From: Leptospirales bacterium
GTDB lineage: Bacteria; Spirochaetota; Leptospiria; Leptospirales; Leptonemataceae
Direction: 5' to 3'
Assembly (NCBI GenBank): GCA_014238825.1
Contig: JABAAI010000035.1
Location: forward strand, 1-9,081
Length of the DNA stretch: 9,081 bases
A model generated the notes under the pieces. The model searched no databases, was not told the origin of the DNA, and worked only from the letters and a program-made list of their open reading frames with translations. Below are positions 1 to 6,546 of this stretch, one piece after another (within the stretch, counting starts at the first letter, position 1; each line of letters begins with the position of its first letter). The position numbers and the translations under genes are program-made.

Positions 1-16
1 GTATTAAAGTTCAATC

Positions 17-2812
17 TTAGAGGACTAGACTTTCCTTAATCGCTTTTTCTTTTGCTAAGATCTCAGCTAGTTTTTCACGTTCTTTGTTTATTACTGCCTC
101 TGGTGCATTTTTGATAAATTGTTTATTATTCAATTTCCCTTGTGAGCTTTTGGATTTGGCTTCGAGAGTCTTTAGTTCTTTTTCTAACCTTAGCTTATCT
201 TTTTCTATTTTCTCTTTATGATTTGAAGATGCTATTGAATCTAGAGCAACAAAAACCTCTCCCTGACTAAGGGTTTCCATAACATCATTTTTCTGGATCT
301 CGTATGTTTCTTTTACTTCTATTTTGCTGGCTCTTGATAGTCTTTGGATGGCGGTGTATTTTTCAGTAACAATTTGGGCTAGTTGCTTATTCGTGGAACG
401 CAAAACGATATTTATATTTTGATCGGGGGCAAAGCCCATTTGAGAGCGAATTAGTCGAGTGGCACGTATTGCTTCTTGGAGTAATTCTAGAGAATTAGCA
501 GTATTCTCTTCTTTTGGACTTAGGGTTAAGGGAGTGGGCCAAGGGCTGCTTATTAGTAATTCTGTTTCATTTTCTTGCTTAGTCTTTTGAGACTTTTTTA
601 TTAGGAATGCATGAATTTCCTCTGTTATAAAAGGCATAAATGGATGCAAAAGTCCTAAGGCTTTTTTTAATACATAGTATAGGACTTGAGAGGCAGCCGC
701 TTTAGATTTTTCTAGAGATACTTTTAGAGAACTTTCTATAGAAGAATCAGTATCAAGCTTGGCAAAGACTCTAGTTTTACTTAGCTCAATGTACCAATCA
801 CAGAACTGATGCCAGAAAAAGGAGTAGATAGCATCGGCTGCCAGGTGATATTTATGAGTATCTAGGGCTTGGTCCATGTTTTTTATTGTTTTATTAAGGC
901 AAGTTAAAATCCAGTAATCTTCTGCTACTAGCTCTAAGTCCAAAATCGTTTGTTTGTGGACTGCTTGAAAATCATCGCTTAGATTCATTAGCACAAAGCG
1001 TGAGCTATTCCAAATTTTGTTGCTGAAGTTTTGGTAACCCTTGAGGCGTTGCTCTGAATATAAGGAATCCTTGCCCTCGCTCATGGTCGCCATAAGAAAA
1101 AATCTAAAGGCATCGGTGCCATATTTTTGAATTACTTGGAGTGGCTCAACAACATTGCCCTTAGTTTTTGACATCTTCTGAGCATTTGCATCCCTCATTA
1201 AACCGTGAATGTAAACGGTCTTGAAGGGTGGCTTTTTCATAAAATGAAGTCCCATCATTATCATGCGTGCAACCCAGAAAAATATAATATCAAAACCAGT
1301 TATTAGAACAGTCGTAGGATAGTAGCTACTCAAATCCTTGCTTGCATTAGGCCAGCCTAGAGTTGAAAATGGCCAAAGGGCACTTGAAAACCAAGTATCC
1401 AAGACATCGCTATCTTGTCTTAGGCTAACAGCTTTTTTGTAATGCTTCAGGGCGAGTGCTTGGGCCTTTTTTTCATCTTCTGCTACGAATATTTTTTCAT
1501 CTGGGCCATACCAAGCAGGGATTCTATGCCCCCACCATAATTGTCTGCTTATGCACCAATCATGAATTTTATCTAACCAGTGAAAATAAGTATTTTCCCA
1601 TTGGCGGGGGATGATATTAACTTCCTTTGATTTTACAGTTTCATGGGCCTGCTTGGCAAGGCCGGCCATCTTTACAAACCACTGAGTCGAGACAATGGGT
1701 TCAACAATTACTCCAGAGCGTTGTGATCTAGCCACAGACATGCTATGCGCTTGACTTTTTTTTTCAAGGCCGAGATCTGCTAAGGCTTTTTTGATTGCCT
1801 TGCGAGCGATGTATCTATCTTGTCCCGCAAAGTCTCCACCCTCTTGATTGATTTTGGCTTGTTCATCAAAGATATTAATGAGTTTTAAGTTATGACGCTT
1901 GCCTAGAGCAAAGTCATTAGGATCATGAGCTGGAGTGATTTTCACAGCACCACTTCCGAATTCAGGATCTACCAGCTCAGCATCAGCAACAATAGGAATC
2001 TTTCTAGCTAGGAATGGGTGTTTGGCATATTTCCCTATGAGATGCTGATAGCGTTTATCATCGGGATGAACAGCAATCCCTGTATCTCCGAGCATAGTTT
2101 CAGGGCGGGTGGTTGCCACGATAATCTCACCAGAAATTTCATCACTAGTATTATTTTCAACTAGGGGGTAGGCAAAGCTATAGAGTTCTCCTTGATAATT
2201 TTCTTCGTGGACCAGCTCTAAATCAGAAAGGACAGTGCGACTCATGGGATCCCAATTAACCATTCTCTCTGAGCGATAGATGAGACCCGCATTATATAGC
2301 TCAACAAAGACACGTCTTACGGCAAGTGAGAGTTCTGCATCCATCGTAAATCGTTCTCGTTTCCAATCCAAGGAAAAGCCCATCAGCCTTTGTTGCTTTG
2401 TAATTATGTTGCCATAGTTTTCCTTCCACTCCCAAACCCTTTTAATAAAATTTTTTCGGCCCAGTTTAAAGCGATCTGTCTTTTCTTTTTTTAGTTCTTG
2501 CTCAACCTTCATTTGGGTGGCAATGCCTGCATGATCGGTGCCTGGGAGCCAGAGGGTATTATAGCCTTGTTTGCGAGCCCTGCGTATAGAAACATCTTGC
2601 ATAGTCTGGTTGAGGGCATGGCCTACGTGCAATTCACCTGTTACATTTGGTGGAGGGATGACTATGGAATAGGAGTTAGTATTTTTTGCTTGCTCAGGGC
2701 TTCGATTTTTTTGGGCATATTCTGGGCTAAAGGCCTCTTTATCATCCCAGATATTAAGCCAACGCTGCTCTACTGCTTTAAATTCATAGCGTGGTCCTGG
2801 GATTTGAGACAT
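17..2812 (-). CDS. valS: Valine--tRNA ligase (ValRS), complete
   Basis: Cytoplasmic class I aminoacyl-tRNA synthetase that charges tRNA-Val and edits mischarged threonine. The 931-residue length is normal for the family. Seen directly: the class I HIGH motif as HVGH at residues 62-65 after PPPNVTGELH; LPGTDHAGIATQ at about 89-100; the CP1 editing domain with TTRPETMLGD near 234-243 and GSGAVKITPAHDPND near 286-300; DWCISRQLWWGHRIPAW near 418-434; and the KMSKS loop as KMSKT at 546-550. The anticodon-binding domain follows, and residues about 862-928 are a charged Lys/Glu-rich coiled coil, the typical ValRS C-terminal arm. The start is the ATG at 2812-2810, because MSQIPGPRYEFKAVEQRW matches the usual N-terminus. 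No Shine-Dalgarno precedes it; a perfect hairpin sits there instead. A short Asn/Gln/Lys-rich stretch at about 33-46 looks like a lineage insertion. The gene is divergent from the GDPD gene. Family assignment is essentially certain. Confidence 0.98.
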   Translation of the reverse strand: MSQIPGPRYEFKAVEQRWLNIWDDKEAFSPEYAQKNRSPEQAKNTNSYSIVIPPPNVTGELHVGHALNQTMQDVSIRRARKQGYNTLWLPGTDHAGIATQMKVEQELKKEKTDRFKLGRKNFIKRVWEWKENYGNIITKQQRLMGFSLDWKRERFTMDAELSLAVRRVFVELYNAGLIYRSERMVNWDPMSRTVLSDLELVHEENYQGELYSFAYPLVENNTSDEISGEIIVATTRPETMLGDTGIAVHPDDKRYQHLIGKYAKHPFLARKIPIVADAELVDPEFGSGAVKITPAHDPNDFALGKRHNLKLINIFDEQAKINQEGGDFAGQDRYIARKAIKKALADLGLEKKSQAHSMSVARSQRSGVIVEPIVSTQWFVKMAGLAKQAHETVKSKEVNIIPRQWENTYFHWLDKIHDWCISRQLWWGHRIPAWYGPDEKIFVAEDEKKAQALALKHYKKAVSLRQDSDVLDTWFSSALWPFSTLGWPNASKDLSSYYPTTVLITGFDIIFFWVARMIMMGLHFMKKPPFKTVYIHGLMRDANAQKMSKTKGNVVEPLQVIQKYGTDAFRFFLMATMSEGKDSLYSEQRLKGYQNFSNKIWNSSRFVLMNLSDDFQAVHKQTILDLELVAEDYWILTCLNKTIKNMDQALDTHKYHLAADAIYSFFWHQFCDWYIELSKTRVFAKLDTDSSIESSLKVSLEKSKAAASQVLYYVLKKALGLLHPFMPFITEEIHAFLIKKSQKTKQENETELLISSPWPTPLTLSPKEENTANSLELLQEAIRATRLIRSQMGFAPDQNINIVLRSTNKQLAQIVTEKYTAIQRLSRASKIEVKETYEIQKNDVMETLSQGEVFVALDSIASSNHKEKIEKDKLRLEKELKTLEAKSKSSQGKLNNKQFIKNAPEAVINKEREKLAEILAKEKAIKESLVL

Positions 2813-2829
2813 AGTTTATGGCTAAACTA
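2812..2829 (-). promoter_or_regulatory. Perfect hairpin abutting the valS start codon
   Basis: Read on the minus strand, TAGTTTA, a four-base loop GCCA and TAAACTA form a perfect 7-bp stem-loop. The last base of the 3' arm is the A of the valS ATG. The stem lies exactly where a ribosome binding site would be, and no Shine-Dalgarno is visible. It could be an mRNA structure that limits initiation, a palindromic protein operator, or chance in AT-rich DNA. The pairing is seen; any function is inference. Confidence 0.4.
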
Positions 2830-2840
2830 CGCACTTTCTT

Positions 2841-2863
2841 CGTAAAGTATTTTTTATTTTACG
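2841..2863. repeat. Inverted repeat in the valS/GDPD divergent spacer
   Basis: CGTAAA at 2841-2846 is mirrored by TTTACG at 2858-2863 around an AT-only 11-base centre. TACGCA also occurs as a direct repeat at 2828-2833 and 2860-2865. The pattern could be an operator or merely AT-rich intergenic sequence. I found no convincing -10/-35 pair for valS on the minus strand here. Confidence 0.25.
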
Positions 2864-2901
2864 CAAGCTTATGATAGATAATGATACTTCTAATAAATTT
2901 A

Positions 2902-2930
2902 TTGACATTTTATACTTAGCTTATCAGTAT
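2902..2930 (+). promoter_or_regulatory. Possible promoter for the GDPD gene
   Basis: A perfect -35 hexamer TTGACA lies at 2902-2907. The -10 is unclear: CAGTAT at 2925-2930 has the right 17-base spacing but matches only three positions, and TATATC at 2928-2933 is a better match with a 20-base spacer. It lies upstream of the ATG at 2973 but inside the longer reading frame that opens at 2871, which favours 2973 as the true start. Confidence 0.3.
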
Positions 2931-2972
2931 ATCTGTTATTGTATTATCATTTTCTTATTCGACACAATACTT

Positions 2973-3782
2973 ATGAAAAAATTCCCCTTACGTATTTATG
3001 CTCACCGTGGAGATGCTAAGCTATTTCCTGAAAATACTATACCCGCTTTTCGTCGTGCCATAGAAGAACGAGCTAGTCATTTGGAGTTGGATATTCGTTG
3101 CACATCAGATTCGGAGTTAGTAGTTATTCATGACGAAGATGGTAAGAGAGTTAGTGGAGTTAGTAAAGCTGTTAAAGATTGTACTCTTAAAGAAGTCCAG
3201 AGTTGGGATCTTTGTAATAAATTTATAGCAAGAAATAAAAGTATAGATAAGGCTGAGCTAAAAAAGTGCTATATTCCCAAGCTAAGCGAAGTTTTGGAGG
3301 CTTTTCCCTTAATTCCACTAAATCTGGATATAAAAGATTCTAGGTCATATGTTGTAGAAAAGCTAGTAAGTTTTTTGCATAAGCGAGGTGAGGCGAGGCG
3401 TGTCTTTTTGACTAGTTTTCGTAGTAAAGTTGTAAGTCAACTTCGTCACCTTTGTTATCGAGGTGAGACTTCGGTATCGCCACTAGCTGTTTTTATTATT
3501 TTATTTTCACCTCCCTTGTTATGGTCTTGGCTTTCTATCAGTGGTACAGCATTGCAAATTCCGAGGATCTGGCGTAGAGTGCGCCTTGATAGTGCCCGTT
3601 TTATTTATCGTTGCCATGTCTTAGGAAAGCGCGTTGATTATTGGACAATTAATGAACCGCAAGAGGCTTTGCGTCTGCTTAAGCTGGGGGCAGATGGCAT
3701 CTTTACTGATAATCTTTGCGTTATTAGGGATGTTGTGCTATCCTTTGCGCGAGAGAATAACAGGGAAGTAGAGTATCTTTAG
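2973..3782 (+). CDS. Glycerophosphodiester phosphodiesterase family protein (GDPD/UgpQ-like)
   Basis: Predicted metal-dependent TIM-barrel hydrolase that splits glycerophosphodiesters, released by phospholipid turnover, into glycerol-3-phosphate and an alcohol. Numbered from the ATG at 2973 (269 residues), the motifs are AHRGD with catalytic His11 and Arg12, PENT at 19-22, ELDIR with metal ligands Glu38 and Asp40, and the second catalytic His in VIHDE (His53). LNLDIKD near 116-122 carries Asp where many relatives have a Glu metal ligand; I recall this variant in a bacterial UgpQ subgroup. The C-terminus VDYWTINEP through GADGIFTDN is the family's last strand. The frame is open back to an ATG at 2871, adding 34 residues with a hydrophobic stretch. 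I prefer 2973 because the protein core starts at once and a TTGACA box lies upstream, but a membrane-anchored longer form is possible. No signal peptide follows from 2973, so the protein is probably cytoplasmic. Neither start has a Shine-Dalgarno. Confidence 0.9.
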   Translation: MKKFPLRIYAHRGDAKLFPENTIPAFRRAIEERASHLELDIRCTSDSELVVIHDEDGKRVSGVSKAVKDCTLKEVQSWDLCNKFIARNKSIDKAELKKCYIPKLSEVLEAFPLIPLNLDIKDSRSYVVEKLVSFLHKRGEARRVFLTSFRSKVVSQLRHLCYRGETSVSPLAVFIILFSPPLLWSWLSISGTALQIPRIWRRVRLDSARFIYRCHVLGKRVDYWTINEPQEALRLLKLGADGIFTDNLCVIRDVVLSFARENNREVEYL

Positions 3783-3784
3783 CT

Positions 3785-3820
3785 CCTTAGTATTTTTCTA
3801 GATAATTTCTAAGGTTTTTT
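3785..3820 (+). terminator. Probable Rho-independent terminator after the GDPD gene
   Basis: CCTTAG at 3785-3790 pairs with CTAAGG at 3809-3814 and is followed at once by six T (3815-3820). It begins three bases after the GDPD stop and lies upstream of the tRNA promoter region. The 6-bp stem and long 18-base AT-rich loop make it weak, but position and T-run fit. Confidence 0.5.
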
Positions 3821-3822
3821 GC

Positions 3823-3839
3823 TATCTCAAAAAGAGATA
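3823..3839. repeat. Perfect inverted repeat next to the tRNA-Ile/thrS promoter box
   Basis: TATCTC at 3823-3828, five A, then GAGATA at 3834-3839. It ends seven bases before the TTGACA box at 3847. No T-run follows on the plus strand, so it is not a plus-strand terminator. It could be an operator for the downstream unit or a chance palindrome. Confidence 0.3.
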
Positions 3840-3846
3840 TTAGTGC

Positions 3847-3878
3847 TTGACAGCTAAGAGAGCTTCGCAATCAATACT
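3847..3878 (+). promoter_or_regulatory. Likely promoter for tRNA-Ile and thrS
   Basis: A perfect TTGACA -35 box at 3847-3852 lies 33 bases upstream of the tRNA gene. The -10 is less clear: AATACT at 3873-3878 matches four of six positions with a 20-base spacer, and ATCAAT at 3870-3875 has the ideal 17-base spacer but matches only three. It lies downstream of the GDPD terminator. No promoter fits in the 11 bases between the tRNA and thrS, so this box probably serves both. Confidence 0.4.
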
Positions 3879-3885
3879 CTAGTAT

Positions 3886-3959
3886 GGGTCAGTAGCTCAG
3901 CCGGTTAGAGCACTTCTCTGATAAGGAAGGGGTCGGAGGTTCGAGTCCTCCCTGACCCA
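3886..3959 (+). tRNA. tRNA-Ile, anticodon GAT
   Basis: A complete cloverleaf of 74 bases. The acceptor stem GGGTCAG (3886-3892) pairs perfectly with CTGACCC (3952-3958), and the discriminator is A3959. The D-stem GCTC/GAGC encloses a loop with the conserved GG. The anticodon stem CTTCT/GGAAG (3913-3917 and 3925-3929) has one G-T pair and a loop of CTGATAA, giving anticodon GAT at 3920-3922. The variable loop is GGGTC, and the T-arm GGAGG/CCTCC has loop TTCGAGT. The 3' CCA is not encoded (TAA follows the discriminator), so it must be added after 3' processing. tRNA-Ile(GAT) usually lies in rRNA operons beside tRNA-Ala; here it stands alone, 11 bases before thrS. Confidence 0.97.
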
Positions 3960-3970
3960 TAATTTTTGTA

Positions 3971-5938
3971 ATGAGTATCTTGAAAGAAAAAACTACCTCT
4001 TCTATAAATGTCAGGATAGAGGATGGTTCTCAGTTATCTTTGGAAGCTGGGGCTTCTGGGAGAGACCTTGCCCAAAAAATTCAAAACAAATTACCAGCGA
4101 CTCCACTTGCTTTGAGAGTCAATGGAAAGCTTAGAGATTTGAATGCTAAGTTAGAGGATGGCAGTGAGATTTCCGTAATTACATTTTTAGATTCTGAAGG
4201 CAAAAAAATATTCTGGCATACATCGGCCCATATTTTAGCTCAAGCCGTTTTACGTCTATTCCCTCAGGCTAAACCATCGATAGGACCAGCTATCGAAGAA
4301 GGATTTTTCTATGATTTTGGTGATTTAATTCTAGAAGAAACAGATTTAGAAAGAATAGAAGATGAAATAAACAAGCTCTGCCAAGAAAAAATATCTATAG
4401 AAAGAATTGAGTACAAGGATAGCAAAGAGGCGTGTGAGGTATTTAAAAACAATCCCTTTAAAATGGCAATTATTGAGGGAAAAGAAGAGACGTTAAGTGC
4501 CTATAGACAAGGTGATTTTGTTGACCTCTGCTCTGGACCCCATTTGCCTAACTTAAAGATGGTGCGTTCGTTTAAATTATTAAAGACATCGGGAGCTTAT
4601 TGGCGTGGCGATGCTAAGAATGCTCAGCTCACTCGCATTTATGGCATTTCTTTTCCGGAAAAGAAAATGCTTAAAGATTATCTTCATCGCCAAGAGGAAG
4701 CCAAAAAGCGTGATCATCGTATTTTAGGTTCTAAGTTGGGACTTTTTTCCTTTCATGAAGAAGGGCCTGGTACACCTTTTTTCCATCCACGTGGCATGAT
4801 TATTTGGAATCAACTTTTAAGTCTCATGCGTCGCTTTCACGAAAAAGAAGACTATCTAGAGATTAAGACCCCAATAATGCTTTCGCAAGAGTTGTGGGCA
4901 AAATCTGGTCACTGGCAAAATTATTCTGAGCATATGTACTCTGTCGAACTTGAAAACAAGCAATTTGCCATAAAACCGATGAACTGCCCGGGTTGTATGC
5001 TTTATTATAAAAAACATCAGTATAGTTATAGGCAATTGCCACTTCGCATTGCAGAGTTCGGTCACGTGCATCGGCATGAGTTAAGTGGTGCCCTCTCTGG
5101 TCTTTTTCGGGTGCGTAGCTTTCATCAAGATGATGCTCATATCTTTATGAAGCCAGATGATATTAGAAGCGAGGTTCTAGCTGTGATTAGGCTGGCTGGT
5201 GAGGTCTATAAGGTTTTTGGTCTAGAATATCATTTAGAGCTTTCCACACGTCCCGAAAAATCTATAGGAAGCGATGAGCAGTGGGAGCAGGCTATCTCAG
5301 GATTACGCGGTGCATTGGAAGTGAGTAAGTGTGAGTTTAGTGTGAACGAAGGGGATGGTGCGTTTTATGGACCCAAAATAGACTTTCATATCCGTGATAC
5401 TATCGGGCGCACTTGGCAATGTGGCACAATACAACTTGATATGTCTATGCCAGAGCGTTTTGATTTGCTCTATGATACAAAATCTGATTTACGCGAGCGA
5501 CCAATTTTAATTCATCGTGCTATATATGGCTCTATAGAACGTTTTTTTGGTATTTTGCTTGAGCATTTTGGAGGACGCTTCCCGCTATGGCTGTCTCCTG
5601 TACAGCTTCGTTTTATAACTGTTGCCGATCGTCATATTGAATTAGCAAAAAAATATAAGAAATATTTTAGTGATAAAAATGAAAATGGGATAAATGGCCA
5701 CGGTGTTGATCTTAGAGTGGATATAGATGCTAGTTTAGAGTCTATTAGCAAGAAGGTTCGCCAAGCTCAAAACGAACAGGTCAACTATATTTTTGTTTTA
5801 GGTGATAAGGAACTGGAGAGAGGCATGCTAAGTGCCCGAATGCGTGATGGGAAAATTTTAGCAGAAAAAACACCAGAGGAATTAATTTTTGCTTTACAAA
5901 AAGAAGTTTATAGCTATAGTCTGACACCTGTATTTTAA
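3971..5938 (+). CDS. thrS: Threonine--tRNA ligase (ThrRS), complete
   Basis: Cytoplasmic class II synthetase that charges tRNA-Thr and removes mischarged serine. It has 655 residues, slightly over the usual 640 or so. Domains in order: N-terminal TGS domain (about 12-72); editing domain with HTSAH (His83, His87) and CSGPH (Cys187, His191), the expected editing-site residues; catalytic core from about 250, with zinc ligands Cys339 in MNCPG, His390 in FHQDDAH and His515 in ILIHRA; motif 2 region near FGHVHRHELSGALSGLFRVR; and the C-terminal anticodon-binding domain from about 541, with VLGDKE near its end. A short Asn/Gly-rich insertion near 565-575 explains some of the extra length. The ATG at 3971 is the only sensible start, but no Shine-Dalgarno precedes it: the 11-base leader is AT-rich and the tRNA-Ile gene ends directly before. 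The two genes must be co-transcribed unless thrS initiates inside the tRNA. Confidence 0.98.
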   Translation: MSILKEKTTSSINVRIEDGSQLSLEAGASGRDLAQKIQNKLPATPLALRVNGKLRDLNAKLEDGSEISVITFLDSEGKKIFWHTSAHILAQAVLRLFPQAKPSIGPAIEEGFFYDFGDLILEETDLERIEDEINKLCQEKISIERIEYKDSKEACEVFKNNPFKMAIIEGKEETLSAYRQGDFVDLCSGPHLPNLKMVRSFKLLKTSGAYWRGDAKNAQLTRIYGISFPEKKMLKDYLHRQEEAKKRDHRILGSKLGLFSFHEEGPGTPFFHPRGMIIWNQLLSLMRRFHEKEDYLEIKTPIMLSQELWAKSGHWQNYSEHMYSVELENKQFAIKPMNCPGCMLYYKKHQYSYRQLPLRIAEFGHVHRHELSGALSGLFRVRSFHQDDAHIFMKPDDIRSEVLAVIRLAGEVYKVFGLEYHLELSTRPEKSIGSDEQWEQAISGLRGALEVSKCEFSVNEGDGAFYGPKIDFHIRDTIGRTWQCGTIQLDMSMPERFDLLYDTKSDLRERPILIHRAIYGSIERFFGILLEHFGGRFPLWLSPVQLRFITVADRHIELAKKYKKYFSDKNENGINGHGVDLRVDIDASLESISKKVRQAQNEQVNYIFVLGDKELERGMLSARMRDGKILAEKTPEELIFALQKEVYSYSLTPVF

Positions 5939-5951
5939 TTATGTTCGTGAT

Positions 5952-5957
5952 TATAAT
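5952..5957 (+). promoter_or_regulatory. Possible -10 box upstream of the DUF4399 gene
   Basis: A perfect TATAAT lies 14 bases after the thrS stop codon and would place a transcript start near 5964, about 40 bases before the ATG at 6004. No recognisable -35 hexamer sits at 16-18 bases upstream. CTGACA at 5921-5926 is too far away (25 bases). No terminator is visible after thrS, so read-through from thrS is an alternative. Confidence 0.3.
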
Positions 5958-6003
5958 TTCATTTTAGAATAACAGACAGAATAAAAAAGTAGTGAGATAT
6001 TTT

Positions 6004-6546
6004 ATGAAAAAAATCAAGGTAAATTATAGCATTGATTATAGCATTGATTATAATATTGATTCAAGCAATCTTAAAGATGTGAAATTGATAACTAGAGAGC
6101 ATTGTTTTAAGCAGTCATCTGGAGTTCTTAGTGGAGGTACTAAGCTTATTGCTTACTCCTTAGTACTCCTATTTTTTGTTTTTATCCTGGGCTGTGAATT
6201 ATTCAAAAAAGAAGTGTATTTTATAAATATAAAAGAAGGGGATAGGCTTCATTCTCCTTTTAAAGTAAAGTTTGGGGTAAAAGGGCTTAAGGTAGATGTA
6301 GCAGGCGAGGTTAAGGAAGGTGTCGGTCATCATCATATCTTGATAGATCGTCCTTTTTATCCTCGCGGAGAAGTAATACCTACGAATAAGTTTTACAGAC
6401 ACTTTGGTGGTGGTCAGGAAGAAGCAGAGCTTGAGCTTGGTCCCGGTGAACATACGCTTACCTTGCAATTTGCAGATGGAATTCATCGTTCATACGGAAA
6501 AAAGCTTTCATCATCTATCAAAGTTTATGTATTGAAAAATGAATGA
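6004..6546 (+). CDS. DUF4399 domain protein, probable lipoprotein
   Basis: Function unknown. From about residue 70 the protein is a clear DUF4399 domain: VYFINIKEGDRLHSPFKVKFGVKG, then AGEVKEGVGHHHILID, then GEHTLTLQFADGIHRSYG, then a final beta strand. The paired-His GHHH segment is a family hallmark. Residues about 47-64 are hydrophobic and end in FILGC, a relaxed lipobox with Cys64 as the lipidation site, so the domain probably faces the periplasm on a lipid anchor. Unusually, about 46 polar residues precede the hydrophobic core, including the repeat YSID/YSID/YNID. I chose ATG 6004, with GTGA seven bases upstream as a weak ribosome site; GTG 5992 is the longest alternative, and GTG 6079 or TTG 6085 would give a more usual signal peptide. 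The 3' end overlaps pdxJ in ATGA. Domain identity is firm; the start is not. Confidence 0.85.
   Translation: MKKIKVNYSIDYSIDYNIDSSNLKDVKLITREHCFKQSSGVLSGGTKLIAYSLVLLFFVFILGCELFKKEVYFINIKEGDRLHSPFKVKFGVKGLKVDVAGEVKEGVGHHHILIDRPFYPRGEVIPTNKFYRHFGGGQEEAELELGPGEHTLTLQFADGIHRSYGKKLSSSIKVYVLKNE
6023..6058 (+). repeat. Three tandem 12-bp repeats
   Basis: Units at 6023-6034, 6035-6046 and 6047-6058. The first two are identical (ATTATAGCATTG) and the third differs at two positions (ATTATAATATTG). They encode the repeated residues YSID, YSID and YNID near the predicted start of the DUF4399 protein. Multiples of three keep the frame, so copy number could change without breaking the gene. Confidence 0.85.
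6127..6177 (+). promoter_or_regulatory. Attenuator-like pair of mutually exclusive hairpins
   Basis: Hairpin A: CTTAGT (6127-6132) pairs with ACTAAG (6139-6144) around a GGAGGT loop. Hairpin B: GTACTAAG (6137-6144) pairs with CTTAGTAC (6159-6166), extended by GGA (6133-6135) with TCC (6167-6169) past one bulged G, and followed by TATTTTTT (6170-6177). The two hairpins share 6139-6144, so only one can form. B followed by a T-run resembles an intrinsic terminator. It lies within the coding frame, where the T-run also encodes Phe residues of the signal peptide, so a role is speculative. Confidence 0.25.

Noticed and set aside
2498..2845. Plus-strand open frame of 115 codons
   Set aside because: Lies antisense to the valS 5' end; no ribosome site and no recognisable protein features. 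It is a shadow of valS.
3886..3971. T-box riboswitch or threonine-type leader upstream of thrS
   Set aside because: The structure is a complete tRNA-Ile cloverleaf, not a specifier loop plus T-box antiterminator.
4856..5077. Minus-strand open frame of 73 codons
   Set aside because: Entirely antisense to the conserved thrS catalytic core; no family resemblance.
5937..5958. AATTAT/ATAATT inverted repeat after thrS as a terminator
   Set aside because: Six AT-only pairs with a 10-base loop and no proper T-run; it overlaps the better-supported TATAAT box.
6199..6486. Minus-strand open frame of 95 codons
   Set aside because: Antisense to the DUF4399 domain, which is clearly the coding strand.
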